Program-made: the position numbers and the translations under genes | Assembly: GCA_029821195.1 (NCBI GenBank) | Contig: JALGTU010000004.1 | Location: 1-45,153, forward strand | Source of the DNA: Candidatus Zipacnadia bacterium | Lineage (GTDB): Bacteria; Armatimonadota; Zipacnadia; Zipacnadales; Zipacnadaceae | DNA: 45,153 nt | Direction: 5' to 3' | The notes under the pieces: model-generated | The model's input: the letters and a program-made list of their open reading frames with translations, nothing else | What the model was told of the DNA's origin: nothing | Databases searched by the model: none | Shown: positions 26,738-35,114 of the stretch, piece by piece | Numbering within the stretch: the first letter of the stretch is position 1 | How the letters are laid out: each line of letters opens with the position of its first letter

Positions 26738-26767
26738 GGGGAAGGCCAGATGGCCTTCCCCTTTTTT
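26738..26767 (+). terminator. Rho-independent terminator GGGGAAGGCC-AGAT-GGCCTTCCCC-TTTTTT
   Basis: 10 bp perfect stem then T6; core identical to 24671-24703. Confidence 0.93.
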
Positions 26768-26813
26768 CTGCTTCCGTGGCACAGGCATCCTGCCCCTGAG
26801 AGACCGAGATCAG

Positions 26814-27857
26814 TTATTTCATCAGGCGCTTGACAACCTTGAGGACGCCCTGGTTCCACGCAACCCGGTGGGTAACCCCGGTTGCTGAGTCGGACTCTGT
26901 CTTATGGTCCAGATACCATTGATACGAGCGGATCAGCGCCTCAGAATTACTATATTTGGCCGACCAGCCCAAGGTTTGCTTGATCTTGTCCACCGAAACG
27001 AAGCTATCGGTATCCGCAGTGCCGTAGACCCACTTGTACAGGGGCGAGAGGTGCAACGCTTCGAGCAGGGCCAGGGCAGGTTTCACCACCCCGGCAGGAG
27101 TCGTCATCACCCGCGCGCCGCTGGCTGCATACTCGCACAACGCCCCGACATCCTCCGCGACGGTTCCGTACTTCTCTGCGCCCACGTTGAACGTGTCATT
27201 GACCTGGTCATCAGGGGCAGTCGCGGCCAGCCAAATCGCATCGCAGAGGTCTTCAACTTCGAGTAGCTGATAGTGATTCCTACCGTTGCCAATCAATGGT
27301 ATGCGGCAGCCCGATTCCACCCAATCGTACAGAATCTGGAATACCCCCAGCCGCGCAGTTCCGATGAAGGTCTTCGGGCGGATTATCGGAACGCAAAGCC
27401 CGCGCGCGCGGAACTCCTCACAAACCTGCTCGGCGAGAATCTTGCTCTCGCCATACGGACCCACCCCTACCCGCGGATTATCCTCGTAAAGCGGATGAAC
27501 TTTCGGCACGCCATACACAGCCGTTGAGGAGATATACACCACGCGGGGGATACCCAACTCGCGGGCGACAGCCAGCACCGTACGGGTACCTGCCACATTC
27601 ACCGAAAAGATATCCTGGCGCTTCCACAGGGGTAGTGCCGCGGCCGCATGGATGATGCACGACAGGCCCTGATTTGCAAGCGCACTCCGGACAGCCTGAG
27701 CATCGCGCACGTCGGCTTCAACGAAGGTCGCACCTTGAGGATACTCCGATTCGTCGAAAGTCGCGATGTCCAGCAGCAGACAGCTTTCGCCCTGCCCAGC
27801 GAAGTAGTTGGCTACATGATAACCCAAGAAGCCAGCCCCACCGGTTATCGCTATCAT
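26814..27857 (-). CDS. NAD-dependent epimerase/dehydratase (extended SDR)
   Basis: MIAITGGAGFLGYHVANYF; VYISSTAVYG...YGESKILAE. Confidence 0.93.
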   Translation of the reverse strand: MIAITGGAGFLGYHVANYFAGQGESCLLLDIATFDESEYPQGATFVEADVRDAQAVRSALANQGLSCIIHAAAALPLWKRQDIFSVNVAGTRTVLAVARELGIPRVVYISSTAVYGVPKVHPLYEDNPRVGVGPYGESKILAEQVCEEFRARGLCVPIIRPKTFIGTARLGVFQILYDWVESGCRIPLIGNGRNHYQLLEVEDLCDAIWLAATAPDDQVNDTFNVGAEKYGTVAEDVGALCEYAASGARVMTTPAGVVKPALALLEALHLSPLYKWVYGTADTDSFVSVDKIKQTLGWSAKYSNSEALIRSYQWYLDHKTESDSATGVTHRVAWNQGVLKVVKRLMK

Positions 27858-27952
27858 TCTTGATAGTCTCCTCTGATAACATTATTGCTCAATCTCACTT
27901 GCTCCCGACGACGGGCTGGGCGATTCGATACACCACCGCGTGATAGACACGG

Positions 27953-28540
27953 TCAAGAAGCTGCTACACCCGCCGGAGATGGCCCGAAGTCTGCGAGGAT
28001 GATCCCAGCAGCTTCCACCAAGTCCTCAACCTCATAATCAGGAACGGTAATCATCTTCTCGCGCTGATTCTGGGTACGCTCGTCGGTGCAATGAGTCTGC
28101 ACCCAGAAGGTGGTACATCCAACCGCGGCCCCGGCCTGGATATCCCGCGCCGAATCGCCGATGAGGTAAGACCGGCGCAGGTCCAGGCCCCACTTGGCCG
28201 CGGCTTTAAGCAGCATCCCGGGCCTGGGCTTGCGGCACATACAATTGGCCTCGTCGGTGTGCGGGCAGTACTGGATACCCAGCAACCGCCCCCCGGCCCT
28301 GCGGATCTCCACCAGCATCCGCCAGTGAATATCCGTCAGGCGCTGCTTTGAGTACAAGCCCTTGGCTATGCCCGACTGGTTGGTGATGACGTAAATCTCC
28401 CAGCCGGCCTCAGTGAGCTCGCGGATAGCCTCCAACGCACCGGGACAAAACTGAAACTCGTCCCAGCTCGTGACGTAGCCGGGCCCATCTATATTTATCA
28501 CACCATCACGGTCCAGGAGTACAGCCCGTTTGCTGCGCAT
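27953..28540 (-). CDS. gmhB: HAD-IIIA family hydrolase, D-glycero-D-manno-heptose 1,7-bisphosphate phosphatase-like
   Basis: [70 protein letters not shown]; start trimmed from 28600. Confidence 0.88.
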   Translation of the reverse strand: MRSKRAVLLDRDGVINIDGPGYVTSWDEFQFCPGALEAIRELTEAGWEIYVITNQSGIAKGLYSKQRLTDIHWRMLVEIRRAGGRLLGIQYCPHTDEANCMCRKPRPGMLLKAAAKWGLDLRRSYLIGDSARDIQAGAAVGCTTFWVQTHCTDERTQNQREKMITVPDYEVEDLVEAAGIILADFGPSPAGVAAS

Positions 28541-28623
28541 TAACTGTTGCTCCAGGTAGGTATAAGCCCAGTGGTGGAAGAATAATACTGGCAGGACCAA
28601 CTCCGCACCAGGACGGATGATGT

Positions 28624-29439
28624 ATGGCTGAGCCAGCTAAAAGGCCGATTGCCGTAGCAATGACCATCGCCGGGTCTGATTCGGGTGGCGGTGCCGGGAT
28701 CCAAGCGGACCTCAAGACCTTCGCCTCGTTGGGTCTGCACGGCACCTGCACGATTACCGCTATTACCGCGCAGAATACCGTGGGCGTCCAGCAGGCTTTC
28801 CCGCTGCCGCCCGAACTGGTCGCCGCGCAGATAGATTCTATCATATCCGACCTGCCGTGTCACGCCGCCAAGACCGGCATGCTGGCGACCGCCGCCATAA
28901 TCGAAGTCGTGGCCGAGCGCATCCGGCACCACCAAATTCCGCACCTGGTCGTGGATCCAGTAATGGTGGCGACCTCCGGCGGACGACTCTTGCTCGAAGC
29001 GGCGGAGACAGCCTATATTGACCTGCTCCTGCCGCTGGCGGAGGTCATCACGCCCAATATGGCCGAGGCCAGTGCACTGCTGGGGCGACCGGTGGAGAGC
29101 CTGGAGCAGATGCGCGCGGCCGCCCAGGCGCTGTGTGAGCTGGGCCCGCGGGCTGTTGTTGTGACCGGTGGTCACCTGGCGGAAAGCGCTGTGGATGTCT
29201 TCTGTGACGCCGAAACGGGTCAGGTACACGAATTCAGTGGGCCCCGGCTGGCCAGCGCCGGCACTCACGGCAGCGGCTGCGTATTCGCCTCGGCTATCGC
29301 AGCGTACCTGGCCCGCGACTACGAGCCCCTCGAGGCGGTGGAGCGGGCCAAGCTCTTCGCCGCGCAGGCTATCGAGTCCGCGCTGCCCCTGGGTCAGGGG
29401 CCTGGCCCAGTCAATCCGGGACGATTCGTGGCAAGGTAG
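28624..29439 (+). CDS. thiD: Bifunctional hydroxymethylpyrimidine kinase/phosphomethylpyrimidine kinase
   Basis: [72 protein letters not shown]. Confidence 0.93.
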   Translation: MAEPAKRPIAVAMTIAGSDSGGGAGIQADLKTFASLGLHGTCTITAITAQNTVGVQQAFPLPPELVAAQIDSIISDLPCHAAKTGMLATAAIIEVVAERIRHHQIPHLVVDPVMVATSGGRLLLEAAETAYIDLLLPLAEVITPNMAEASALLGRPVESLEQMRAAAQALCELGPRAVVVTGGHLAESAVDVFCDAETGQVHEFSGPRLASAGTHGSGCVFASAIAAYLARDYEPLEAVERAKLFAAQAIESALPLGQGPGPVNPGRFVAR

Positions 29440-29449
29440 CTGCCGGTAG

Positions 29450-29540
29450 GACAGGCGACTCGCCTGTCCAGTCATCGGTGGCACCGGCTTCCAGCCGGCG
29501 TACATGACGGCAAGGCACACAGGCAGGATGCCTTTGCCAC
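29450..29540. repeat. Intergenic hairpin-repeat cluster (GACAGGCG-ACT-CGCCTGTC; CACCGGCTTCCAGCCGGCG; GTGGCAAAGGCATCCTGCC on minus)
   Basis: Inverted repeats matching families elsewhere in window. Confidence 0.75.
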
Positions 29541-29559
29541 TTAGAGATCCAAGGGAATC

Positions 29560-30183
29560 ATGAAAGACACAGATGCTCCAAAATCCAAGGCAGCCCACTA
29601 CTTCACAGCACAGCCGCAGACAGCCTCCCAACCCCGACGGTTCAGCGTCTCCGTTCAGGACGTGGAACTGAGGCTGACCTCGGACCGGGGCATCTTTTCG
29701 CACGGGCGCGCTGATCCCGGCAGCCTGCTGCTGGCCAGGAAGATGGCGCTGCCCGAGTCGGGCGACATTCTGGACCTCGGCTGCGGGTATGGCGTACTGG
29801 GGCTCATCGCGGCCAAGCTTGCGCCGGGCGCGCGGGTAACGCTGGTAGATATCAACGAGCGCGCCACGCAGCTGGCCGCCGAGAATGTGGCGGCCAACGC
29901 AGTCAACAACGGGGAAGTGCTCACCGGTGATGCCCCGGAAGTGCTGGGCGACCGCCGTTTCGATGTCGTGCTGTGCAATCCGCCGATTCGGGCGGGCAAG
30001 CAGGAGGTCCTGCGGCTGCTGGCGGCTGCGGCCGAGCGCCTGCGCCCCGGCGGAGCGCTCTGGCTGGTCATCCGCACCAAACAGGGAGCCAAGAGTATCA
30101 TCCGCGACATTACCCCACTGTTCAGCAATATCAAGACAGTAACCTGCAAAAGGGGTTACCGCGTATTTTGCTGTCAGAAATAA
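29560..30183 (+). CDS. Class I SAM-dependent methyltransferase (RsmC-like small methyltransferase)
   Basis: HYFTAQP; GIFSHGRADPGSLLL; ILDLGCGYGVLGLIAAK; VLCNPPIRAGK. Confidence 0.88.
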   Translation: MKDTDAPKSKAAHYFTAQPQTASQPRRFSVSVQDVELRLTSDRGIFSHGRADPGSLLLARKMALPESGDILDLGCGYGVLGLIAAKLAPGARVTLVDINERATQLAAENVAANAVNNGEVLTGDAPEVLGDRRFDVVLCNPPIRAGKQEVLRLLAAAAERLRPGGALWLVIRTKQGAKSIIRDITPLFSNIKTVTCKRGYRVFCCQK

Positions 30184-30203
30184 CTCCAAGGAGGCTAGTT
30201 ATT

Positions 30204-30719
30204 ATGGACGTTTTCGAAGCCATTCAACAGCGTTTCAGCGTGCGCCGGTACAAAGACCAACCAGTGGAGGCTGAGAAGCTCGAACGGGTGCTGGAGGCAG
30301 CGCGCCTGGCACCCTCGGCGAGCAACCGGCAGGAGTGGCGCTTCGTAGTGGTGACCGATGCCGAGGTCCGGCAGAAGCTGATGGCCGCCGCGGGCGGCCA
30401 GGGCTTCGTCGGGCAGGCGCCGGTGGTCATTGCCGCCTGTGCCCAAACCGATGAGCACGTGATGCCCTGCGGGCTGATGTGCTACCCGATTGACGTGGCG
30501 ATTGCCTTAGAGCATATCGCCCTGCAAGCCGTCGAAGAAGGCCTGGGCACCTGCTGGGTGGGCGCCTTCGACGCGAAGGCGGTCAAAGAGATCCTGGGGA
30601 TACCTGAGGAAATCCGCGTGGTGCAGTTGATGCCGCTGGGCTACCCTGATGACCAGCCCGGGGCCAAGCACCGCCTGGCCCTCGAGCAGATTGTCAGCTA
30701 CGAGAAGTGGGGACAGTAA
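30204..30719 (+). CDS. Nitroreductase family protein
   Basis: MDVFEAIQQRFSVRRYKDQPVEAEKLERVLEAARLAPSASNRQEWRFVVV; GLGTCWVGAFD; SD AAGGAGG. Confidence 0.93.
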   Translation: MDVFEAIQQRFSVRRYKDQPVEAEKLERVLEAARLAPSASNRQEWRFVVVTDAEVRQKLMAAAGGQGFVGQAPVVIAACAQTDEHVMPCGLMCYPIDVAIALEHIALQAVEEGLGTCWVGAFDAKAVKEILGIPEEIRVVQLMPLGYPDDQPGAKHRLALEQIVSYEKWGQ

Positions 30720-30733
30720 CGACAGCCCTATGC

Positions 30734-30835
30734 CCCTTCGGCAGGCTCAGGACCCACGGCCCTTCGGCAGGCTCAGGGCAAGCAACGCAACAGCTACCGC
30801 AAGCGATCGCCGGTAGGACAGGCGTCCCGCCTGTC
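30734..30835. repeat. CCCTTCGGCAGGCTCAGG (two copies) and GACAGGCG-TCC-CGCCTGTC hairpin
   Basis: Direct reading; same words at 326-344 and 279-297. Confidence 0.75.
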
Positions 30836-30866
30836 CCGCGGCCTCGTCTTGGAAGCGCCGTGCTCT

Positions 30867-32006
30867 TCAGTGCAAGCGCAGCAGTTCGCCGTCGCCGGCG
30901 GCGACGATGAACTCCGCCACGGTATCGTCCCCGCGTGTTCGGATCGGTAGCGCTATCCACTCGCCAGTGGTCTTGTCCATCTTATCAATCTGGACATCCG
31001 GCCTGAGGATCACCAGCACAGCCCACTTGCTTTTGGCGTGATCACGGTTAGCCAGCAGCAGGTAGTCATTATTATCCGGGTCTTTGAAGACCCCCAGCAC
31101 CCAGTCTTCACCGGCCACCTGCACCCAGTAATCGTCCGGAAGCTGACGGGTACTCCGGGGCAGCGGCGGCGTGTGGAAGACCTCCTGCGACCGCAGCTTG
31201 ACCAGCGTCGGGCCAAGCACCTTCATCTCCGCGCCAATCACCGCGGCGTCCTGGCCAACAGGGGTCAGTTGGTCGTCTTTCCACAATTGGTTGCCCTTCC
31301 ACCACAGGATACCTTTGACGCCGTAGGCCAAGCGGGTGTATATACTCATTCGCAGGCGCGGGAGGTTGTCAGCCAGGTGGACATACTTGTATTCCCTGAT
31401 TTTGTCCTGTTTGGCGGTATTGCACTCTGCCCAGGCGATCAATGGAATCCCCGCATCCAGAGCGGCAGCGCGGTATTCCTCTAACCTGGGGAAATGCAGG
31501 TCGTAGTCCCACCACCAGTGGTAGTAGTCGTAGCTGAGCACTTCGGGCTTGACGATCTCGATGAATCTGGAGTGAATCTTCTGGTAGCCGCCCCCCAGGT
31601 TGACGTAGCTGGGATGGTTGGGATCCGCTTTGTGCAAGGCCTCGCGCCTCTGGGCACATTCCTCGTACTGTTTGACGCCCGCCGGCTCGTCCATAATGAA
31701 GTAACCCCAGACCGTCTCGTCGTCCTGGAGCTGCGCAGCTTGCTCGGCGGTGAGGGGAGTGTCATTCTTGCCCGGCCGGATCATCGCCTTGAGACCATAC
31801 TGGCGACAGACCTCGAGTTTCTCCAGCGGGCACATTACCACCGTGATATTGGCTTTCAGGATTGTCTGCGCCGAGGCATTGTTGCCCGCCGGTGTATCCG
31901 TCGGGTGACCATTGGTGGCGATCATAAACTCGGACAGTTGCCACTCAGCACTGGCGGGAAGCGTCATCAGAATCACTACTCCCAGGATAAGAATGGTTCG
32001 CAGCAT
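30867..32006 (-). CDS. Secreted TIM-barrel glycoside hydrolase-like protein, paralog 1
   Basis: Signal peptide; WGYFIMDEPAG; PEVLSYDYYHWWWDYDLHFPRLEEYRAAALDAGIPLIAW; GVKGILWWKG. Confidence 0.65.
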   Translation of the reverse strand: MLRTILILGVVILMTLPASAEWQLSEFMIATNGHPTDTPAGNNASAQTILKANITVVMCPLEKLEVCRQYGLKAMIRPGKNDTPLTAEQAAQLQDDETVWGYFIMDEPAGVKQYEECAQRREALHKADPNHPSYVNLGGGYQKIHSRFIEIVKPEVLSYDYYHWWWDYDLHFPRLEEYRAAALDAGIPLIAWAECNTAKQDKIREYKYVHLADNLPRLRMSIYTRLAYGVKGILWWKGNQLWKDDQLTPVGQDAAVIGAEMKVLGPTLVKLRSQEVFHTPPLPRSTRQLPDDYWVQVAGEDWVLGVFKDPDNNDYLLLANRDHAKSKWAVLVILRPDVQIDKMDKTTGEWIALPIRTRGDDTVAEFIVAAGDGELLRLH

Positions 32007-32048
32007 TTCTTCTTGCCTCCGTATTGGCCGAGTTCCTGACCCGACAGC

Positions 32049-33164
32049 TCAGCGCAGGCGCAGCAACTCTCCGTCGCCGGGGGCAACGATGAAGTCTACA
32101 GAGATCCCACCTTCGTGCTGGCTGACGGGCAGTTCCAGCCATGCCCCGGTCTGCTTGTTGAGCTTGTCCACCTGGGCGCCTGCGCGCTGGATTTGCACGA
32201 CTGCCCACTTGGTGTGCTGGGGATCGCGGTTGGCCAGGATCAGGTAATCCTTGTCCTCCGGGTCTTTGAAGACCCCCAGTACCCAGCCCTCGCCCTGGGG
32301 CTGGACCCAGTAGTCATCGGGCACTTGCCGGGTGGCGCTGGGCAGCGGCGGCGTATGGTACACGTCTACGGACTGAAGCCGGATGAGCGTTGGTCCCATC
32401 ACCTTCAGTTCGGCGTTGATCTTAGCGATGTCCTGCCCCTGGGGAGTTATTTGACCGTCGCGCACGTTACAAAAGCGCGTCCCTTTCCACCACTGGATGC
32501 CCTTGACGCCGTAAGCCAGGGAGGTGAAGACACTCTGGCGCAATCGCCCGTAGTTGTCGGGGTGATAGATATATTTGTTGCCCTCCATCTTCTTCTGCTC
32601 GATGGCGCTCGCCTCAATCCACGAAATCAGCGGTATGCCCGCCTCCAGCGCGGCGGCGCGATATTCTTCGAGCCGGGAGAAGTGAGCTGCCGTGCCCCAC
32701 CACCATTGGTAATAGTCGTAGCTCAGCACCTCGGGCTTGACGATCTCCATGTACCCCCGCTGGGCGTGTCGGGCGTAACTGCCCCCCAGGTTTATGTAGC
32801 CCGGGTGATTGGGGTCAGCCTCATGCAAGGCCTCGCGCTTCGCCGCACACTCCCGGTACTGTTCTTCATTCCCCGGCTCGTCCCTGACGTAGTACCCCCA
32901 GATCACTTCATCGTCCTTGAGTTGCGCGGCCAGTTCCGGGGTGGCCCCCGTCAGCATCGCCTTGAAGCCGTAGCCGCGGCACATATCGAGCTGATTGGCC
33001 TTGCACATTATGGTATTGATACCGCACTGGACGGCGGCCTGCGCGTGTACATCATCTCCGGGCGCACCCCACCACGAAATCATGAACTCGGACAGTTGCC
33101 ACTCGGCGGCAGCCGGGACGGTCACAACAGTTGCCAGCAATAACGGCAGAATAAGTCGTATCAT
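32049..33164 (-). CDS. Secreted TIM-barrel glycoside hydrolase-like protein, paralog 2
   Basis: WGYYVRDEPGN; PEVLSYDYYQWWWGTAAHFSRLEEYRAAALEAGIPLISW; tandem paralog of 30867-32006. Confidence 0.65.
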   Translation of the reverse strand: MIRLILPLLLATVVTVPAAAEWQLSEFMISWWGAPGDDVHAQAAVQCGINTIMCKANQLDMCRGYGFKAMLTGATPELAAQLKDDEVIWGYYVRDEPGNEEQYRECAAKREALHEADPNHPGYINLGGSYARHAQRGYMEIVKPEVLSYDYYQWWWGTAAHFSRLEEYRAAALEAGIPLISWIEASAIEQKKMEGNKYIYHPDNYGRLRQSVFTSLAYGVKGIQWWKGTRFCNVRDGQITPQGQDIAKINAELKVMGPTLIRLQSVDVYHTPPLPSATRQVPDDYWVQPQGEGWVLGVFKDPEDKDYLILANRDPQHTKWAVVQIQRAGAQVDKLNKQTGAWLELPVSQHEGGISVDFIVAPGDGELLRLR

Positions 33165-33275
33165 CTGACGTTCCTCCTAACTGGTTCAGGCGTCTTTTTG
33201 CTGTTCGCAGTTATCCTGCGTCCTGTATCCCGTCGCCACTTTCCCCACGGTAGGCCTTTCTGTGCCTACTGTCCA

Positions 33276-33302
33276 GTCGCGACAGGAATGTCGCTCCTAC
33301 CG
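33276..33302 (-). repeat. Hairpin repeat GTAGGAG-GCGACA-TTCC-TGTCGC-GAC
   Basis: Perfect stem, TTCN loop. Confidence 0.75.
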
Positions 33303-33365
33303 ATTGAGACGTCGTTGTCCACCGTCTGCCATTCACTAGCGACGATCTACTACCCACTCGCCGTA

Positions 33366-34775
33366 TCACGGCAAGTGGATGGCCCGGCCCAGGCCCGCCA
33401 GCGCAGCCTCGCCAATCGCCTCGCTGATCGTGGGATGACTGTGAATCGTCTCGGCGACGTCATCCAACGTCAGCCCCATGCGCAGTGCCAGGGTGATCTC
33501 CGCGATCAGCTCGCTGGCCGACAGGCCGACGACAGTGCCGCCGATGATGCAGCCGGAGCCGGCCTCAGCGATGAGCTTGACAAAGCCCTGGCGCTCGCCG
33601 TAGGCCGCCGCCCGTCCATTGGCGCTGTATGGAAAGCTGCCCACGGAACATTCTACGCCGCGCTCAGCGATTTCATGCTCCTGCACGCCGACTGAACCGA
33701 TCTCGGGGTGGGTGTAGATGACCGCGGGCACAGCGTCATAGTTGATGGCCCCATCCTCACCAACGCCCAGAGCATTCTCGACCGCGACGATGCCCTCGTG
33801 GGAAGCCAGATGGGCCAGCCCCACCCCGCGCCGTACGTCACCAGCCGCGTAGACGTTTTCAATATTGGTTTGCAGATGGTCATTGACCACGATGCGCCCA
33901 CGCTCGGTGCCGACGCCGACTTCCTCCAGCCCCAGGTCGTCGGTGTAGGCCCGGCGGCTGGTGGCCATCAGCACTATCTGCGCCTCGACGCTCTCGCCTT
34001 CTCCGTCGCAGTCCAACTCCAGGCGCTTGCCGCCGTCAACGTCTTCGATCCCCAGCGCCTTAGACCTGGTCAGCACGCGGATGCCCTGCTTCTTCATTGT
34101 GCTTTCCAGCAGGGCACTGGCCTCGGGGTCTTCAGCCGGAACAAGCCGGTCGAGCATCTCCACCAGTGTGACCGTCGTGCCGAGGCCCGCGTAGACCTGG
34201 GCTAGCTCCGAGCCGACTGCGCCGCCGCCGATTACCACCAAGCTCTCCGGCGGACCGGGCAGGGCCACAGCCTGGTCGCTGTCAATTATGCCCTCGCCAT
34301 CAGCGCCGGGGATAGGGGGAATGAACGGCACAGAGCCGGTACACAGGATGATTCTGGCAGCTTCAAAGCTGGTAGTCTCATCTGAGCCGGTGACCTCGAC
34401 ACCGGCGGGATCGAGGAGCTTACCGTGGCCTCGAAATACGGTAACGCCGTTGCTCTCCATGAGCACCTCGACGCCAGACACGAGCGTCTTGACAGCGCGG
34501 GCGGCGTGGCGGCGCACCCCGTCAAAATCTATTTCGGGTTCGGCGAACTTGAGGCCCATGCGCTTGGCGCTCTTGGCCAGTTCGATGGCCTCTACGCAGC
34601 GCAGCAGGGCCTTGGAGGGTATGCAGCCGCGATTCAGGCAGGTGCCGCCCAGCTCGCGCGCCTCGACAACCACGGTTTTTGCACCCAACTGGGCTGCGCG
34701 GATTGCCGCCACATACCCGGCCGGTCCCCCGCCGATGACCCCGACGTCAAACTTGTCAATTGCTTCCTTCGTCAA
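33366..34775 (-). CDS. lpdA: Dihydrolipoyl dehydrogenase
   Basis: FDVGVIGGGPAGYVAAIRAAQLGAKTVVVEARELGGTCLNRGCIPSKALL; LVVIGGGAVGSELAQVYAGLG; HSHPTISEAIGEAAL; TTG start with GAGGAG SD (ORF track overextends to 35105). Confidence 0.93.
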   Translation of the reverse strand: MTKEAIDKFDVGVIGGGPAGYVAAIRAAQLGAKTVVVEARELGGTCLNRGCIPSKALLRCVEAIELAKSAKRMGLKFAEPEIDFDGVRRHAARAVKTLVSGVEVLMESNGVTVFRGHGKLLDPAGVEVTGSDETTSFEAARIILCTGSVPFIPPIPGADGEGIIDSDQAVALPGPPESLVVIGGGAVGSELAQVYAGLGTTVTLVEMLDRLVPAEDPEASALLESTMKKQGIRVLTRSKALGIEDVDGGKRLELDCDGEGESVEAQIVLMATSRRAYTDDLGLEEVGVGTERGRIVVNDHLQTNIENVYAAGDVRRGVGLAHLASHEGIVAVENALGVGEDGAINYDAVPAVIYTHPEIGSVGVQEHEIAERGVECSVGSFPYSANGRAAAYGERQGFVKLIAEAGSGCIIGGTVVGLSASELIAEITLALRMGLTLDDVAETIHSHPTISEAIGEAALAGLGRAIHLP

Positions 34776-34950
34776 TTCACTGTCTCCTCGTACTACTGAT
34801 ATCTGCCGGCTTAAAGGTTTGTCTATCTCCGGGTCCCTGTCCAGAGCAAGTTTCCCCACGGAGGCCAAGTATTCCTCTGCCATAATCACAAGGCGGCTCG
34901 GCAATTGCTTGGGATGGCCGGCTGCAGGGGGGGCGCAGGTGAGGCCATAA

Positions 34951-34979
34951 TTGACACGCGGCCCAATCGCCGGTAGAAT
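34951..34979 (+). promoter_or_regulatory. Putative sigma70-type promoter TTGACA-17-TAGAAT
   Basis: Exact -35, 17 nt spacer, 5/6 -10; divergent from lpdA. Confidence 0.7.
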
Positions 34980-35114
34980 TCCTACAAGCGACACGAGTTG
35001 GGGCCCCTGGGCTATGTCGCGGGGCTCGAATTCGTTTGGCGAAGGGTTTGCGCGGAAGCAAGTGCGGGTCGCGGCTGCTACGTAGGGACGAGCATCCCTT
35101 GCCAAGAAAGAGGC

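Noticed and set aside
28540-30189. 549 aa minus-strand ORF antisense to thiD and the methyltransferase
   Set aside because: Opposite strand carries two clear families; long antisense ORFs are expected at this GC content
34776-35105. N-terminal extension of the lpdA ORF
   Set aside because: The FAD-binding GGGPAG region sits just after TTG 34775, which has a GAGGAG SD; the extension overlaps the divergent promoter
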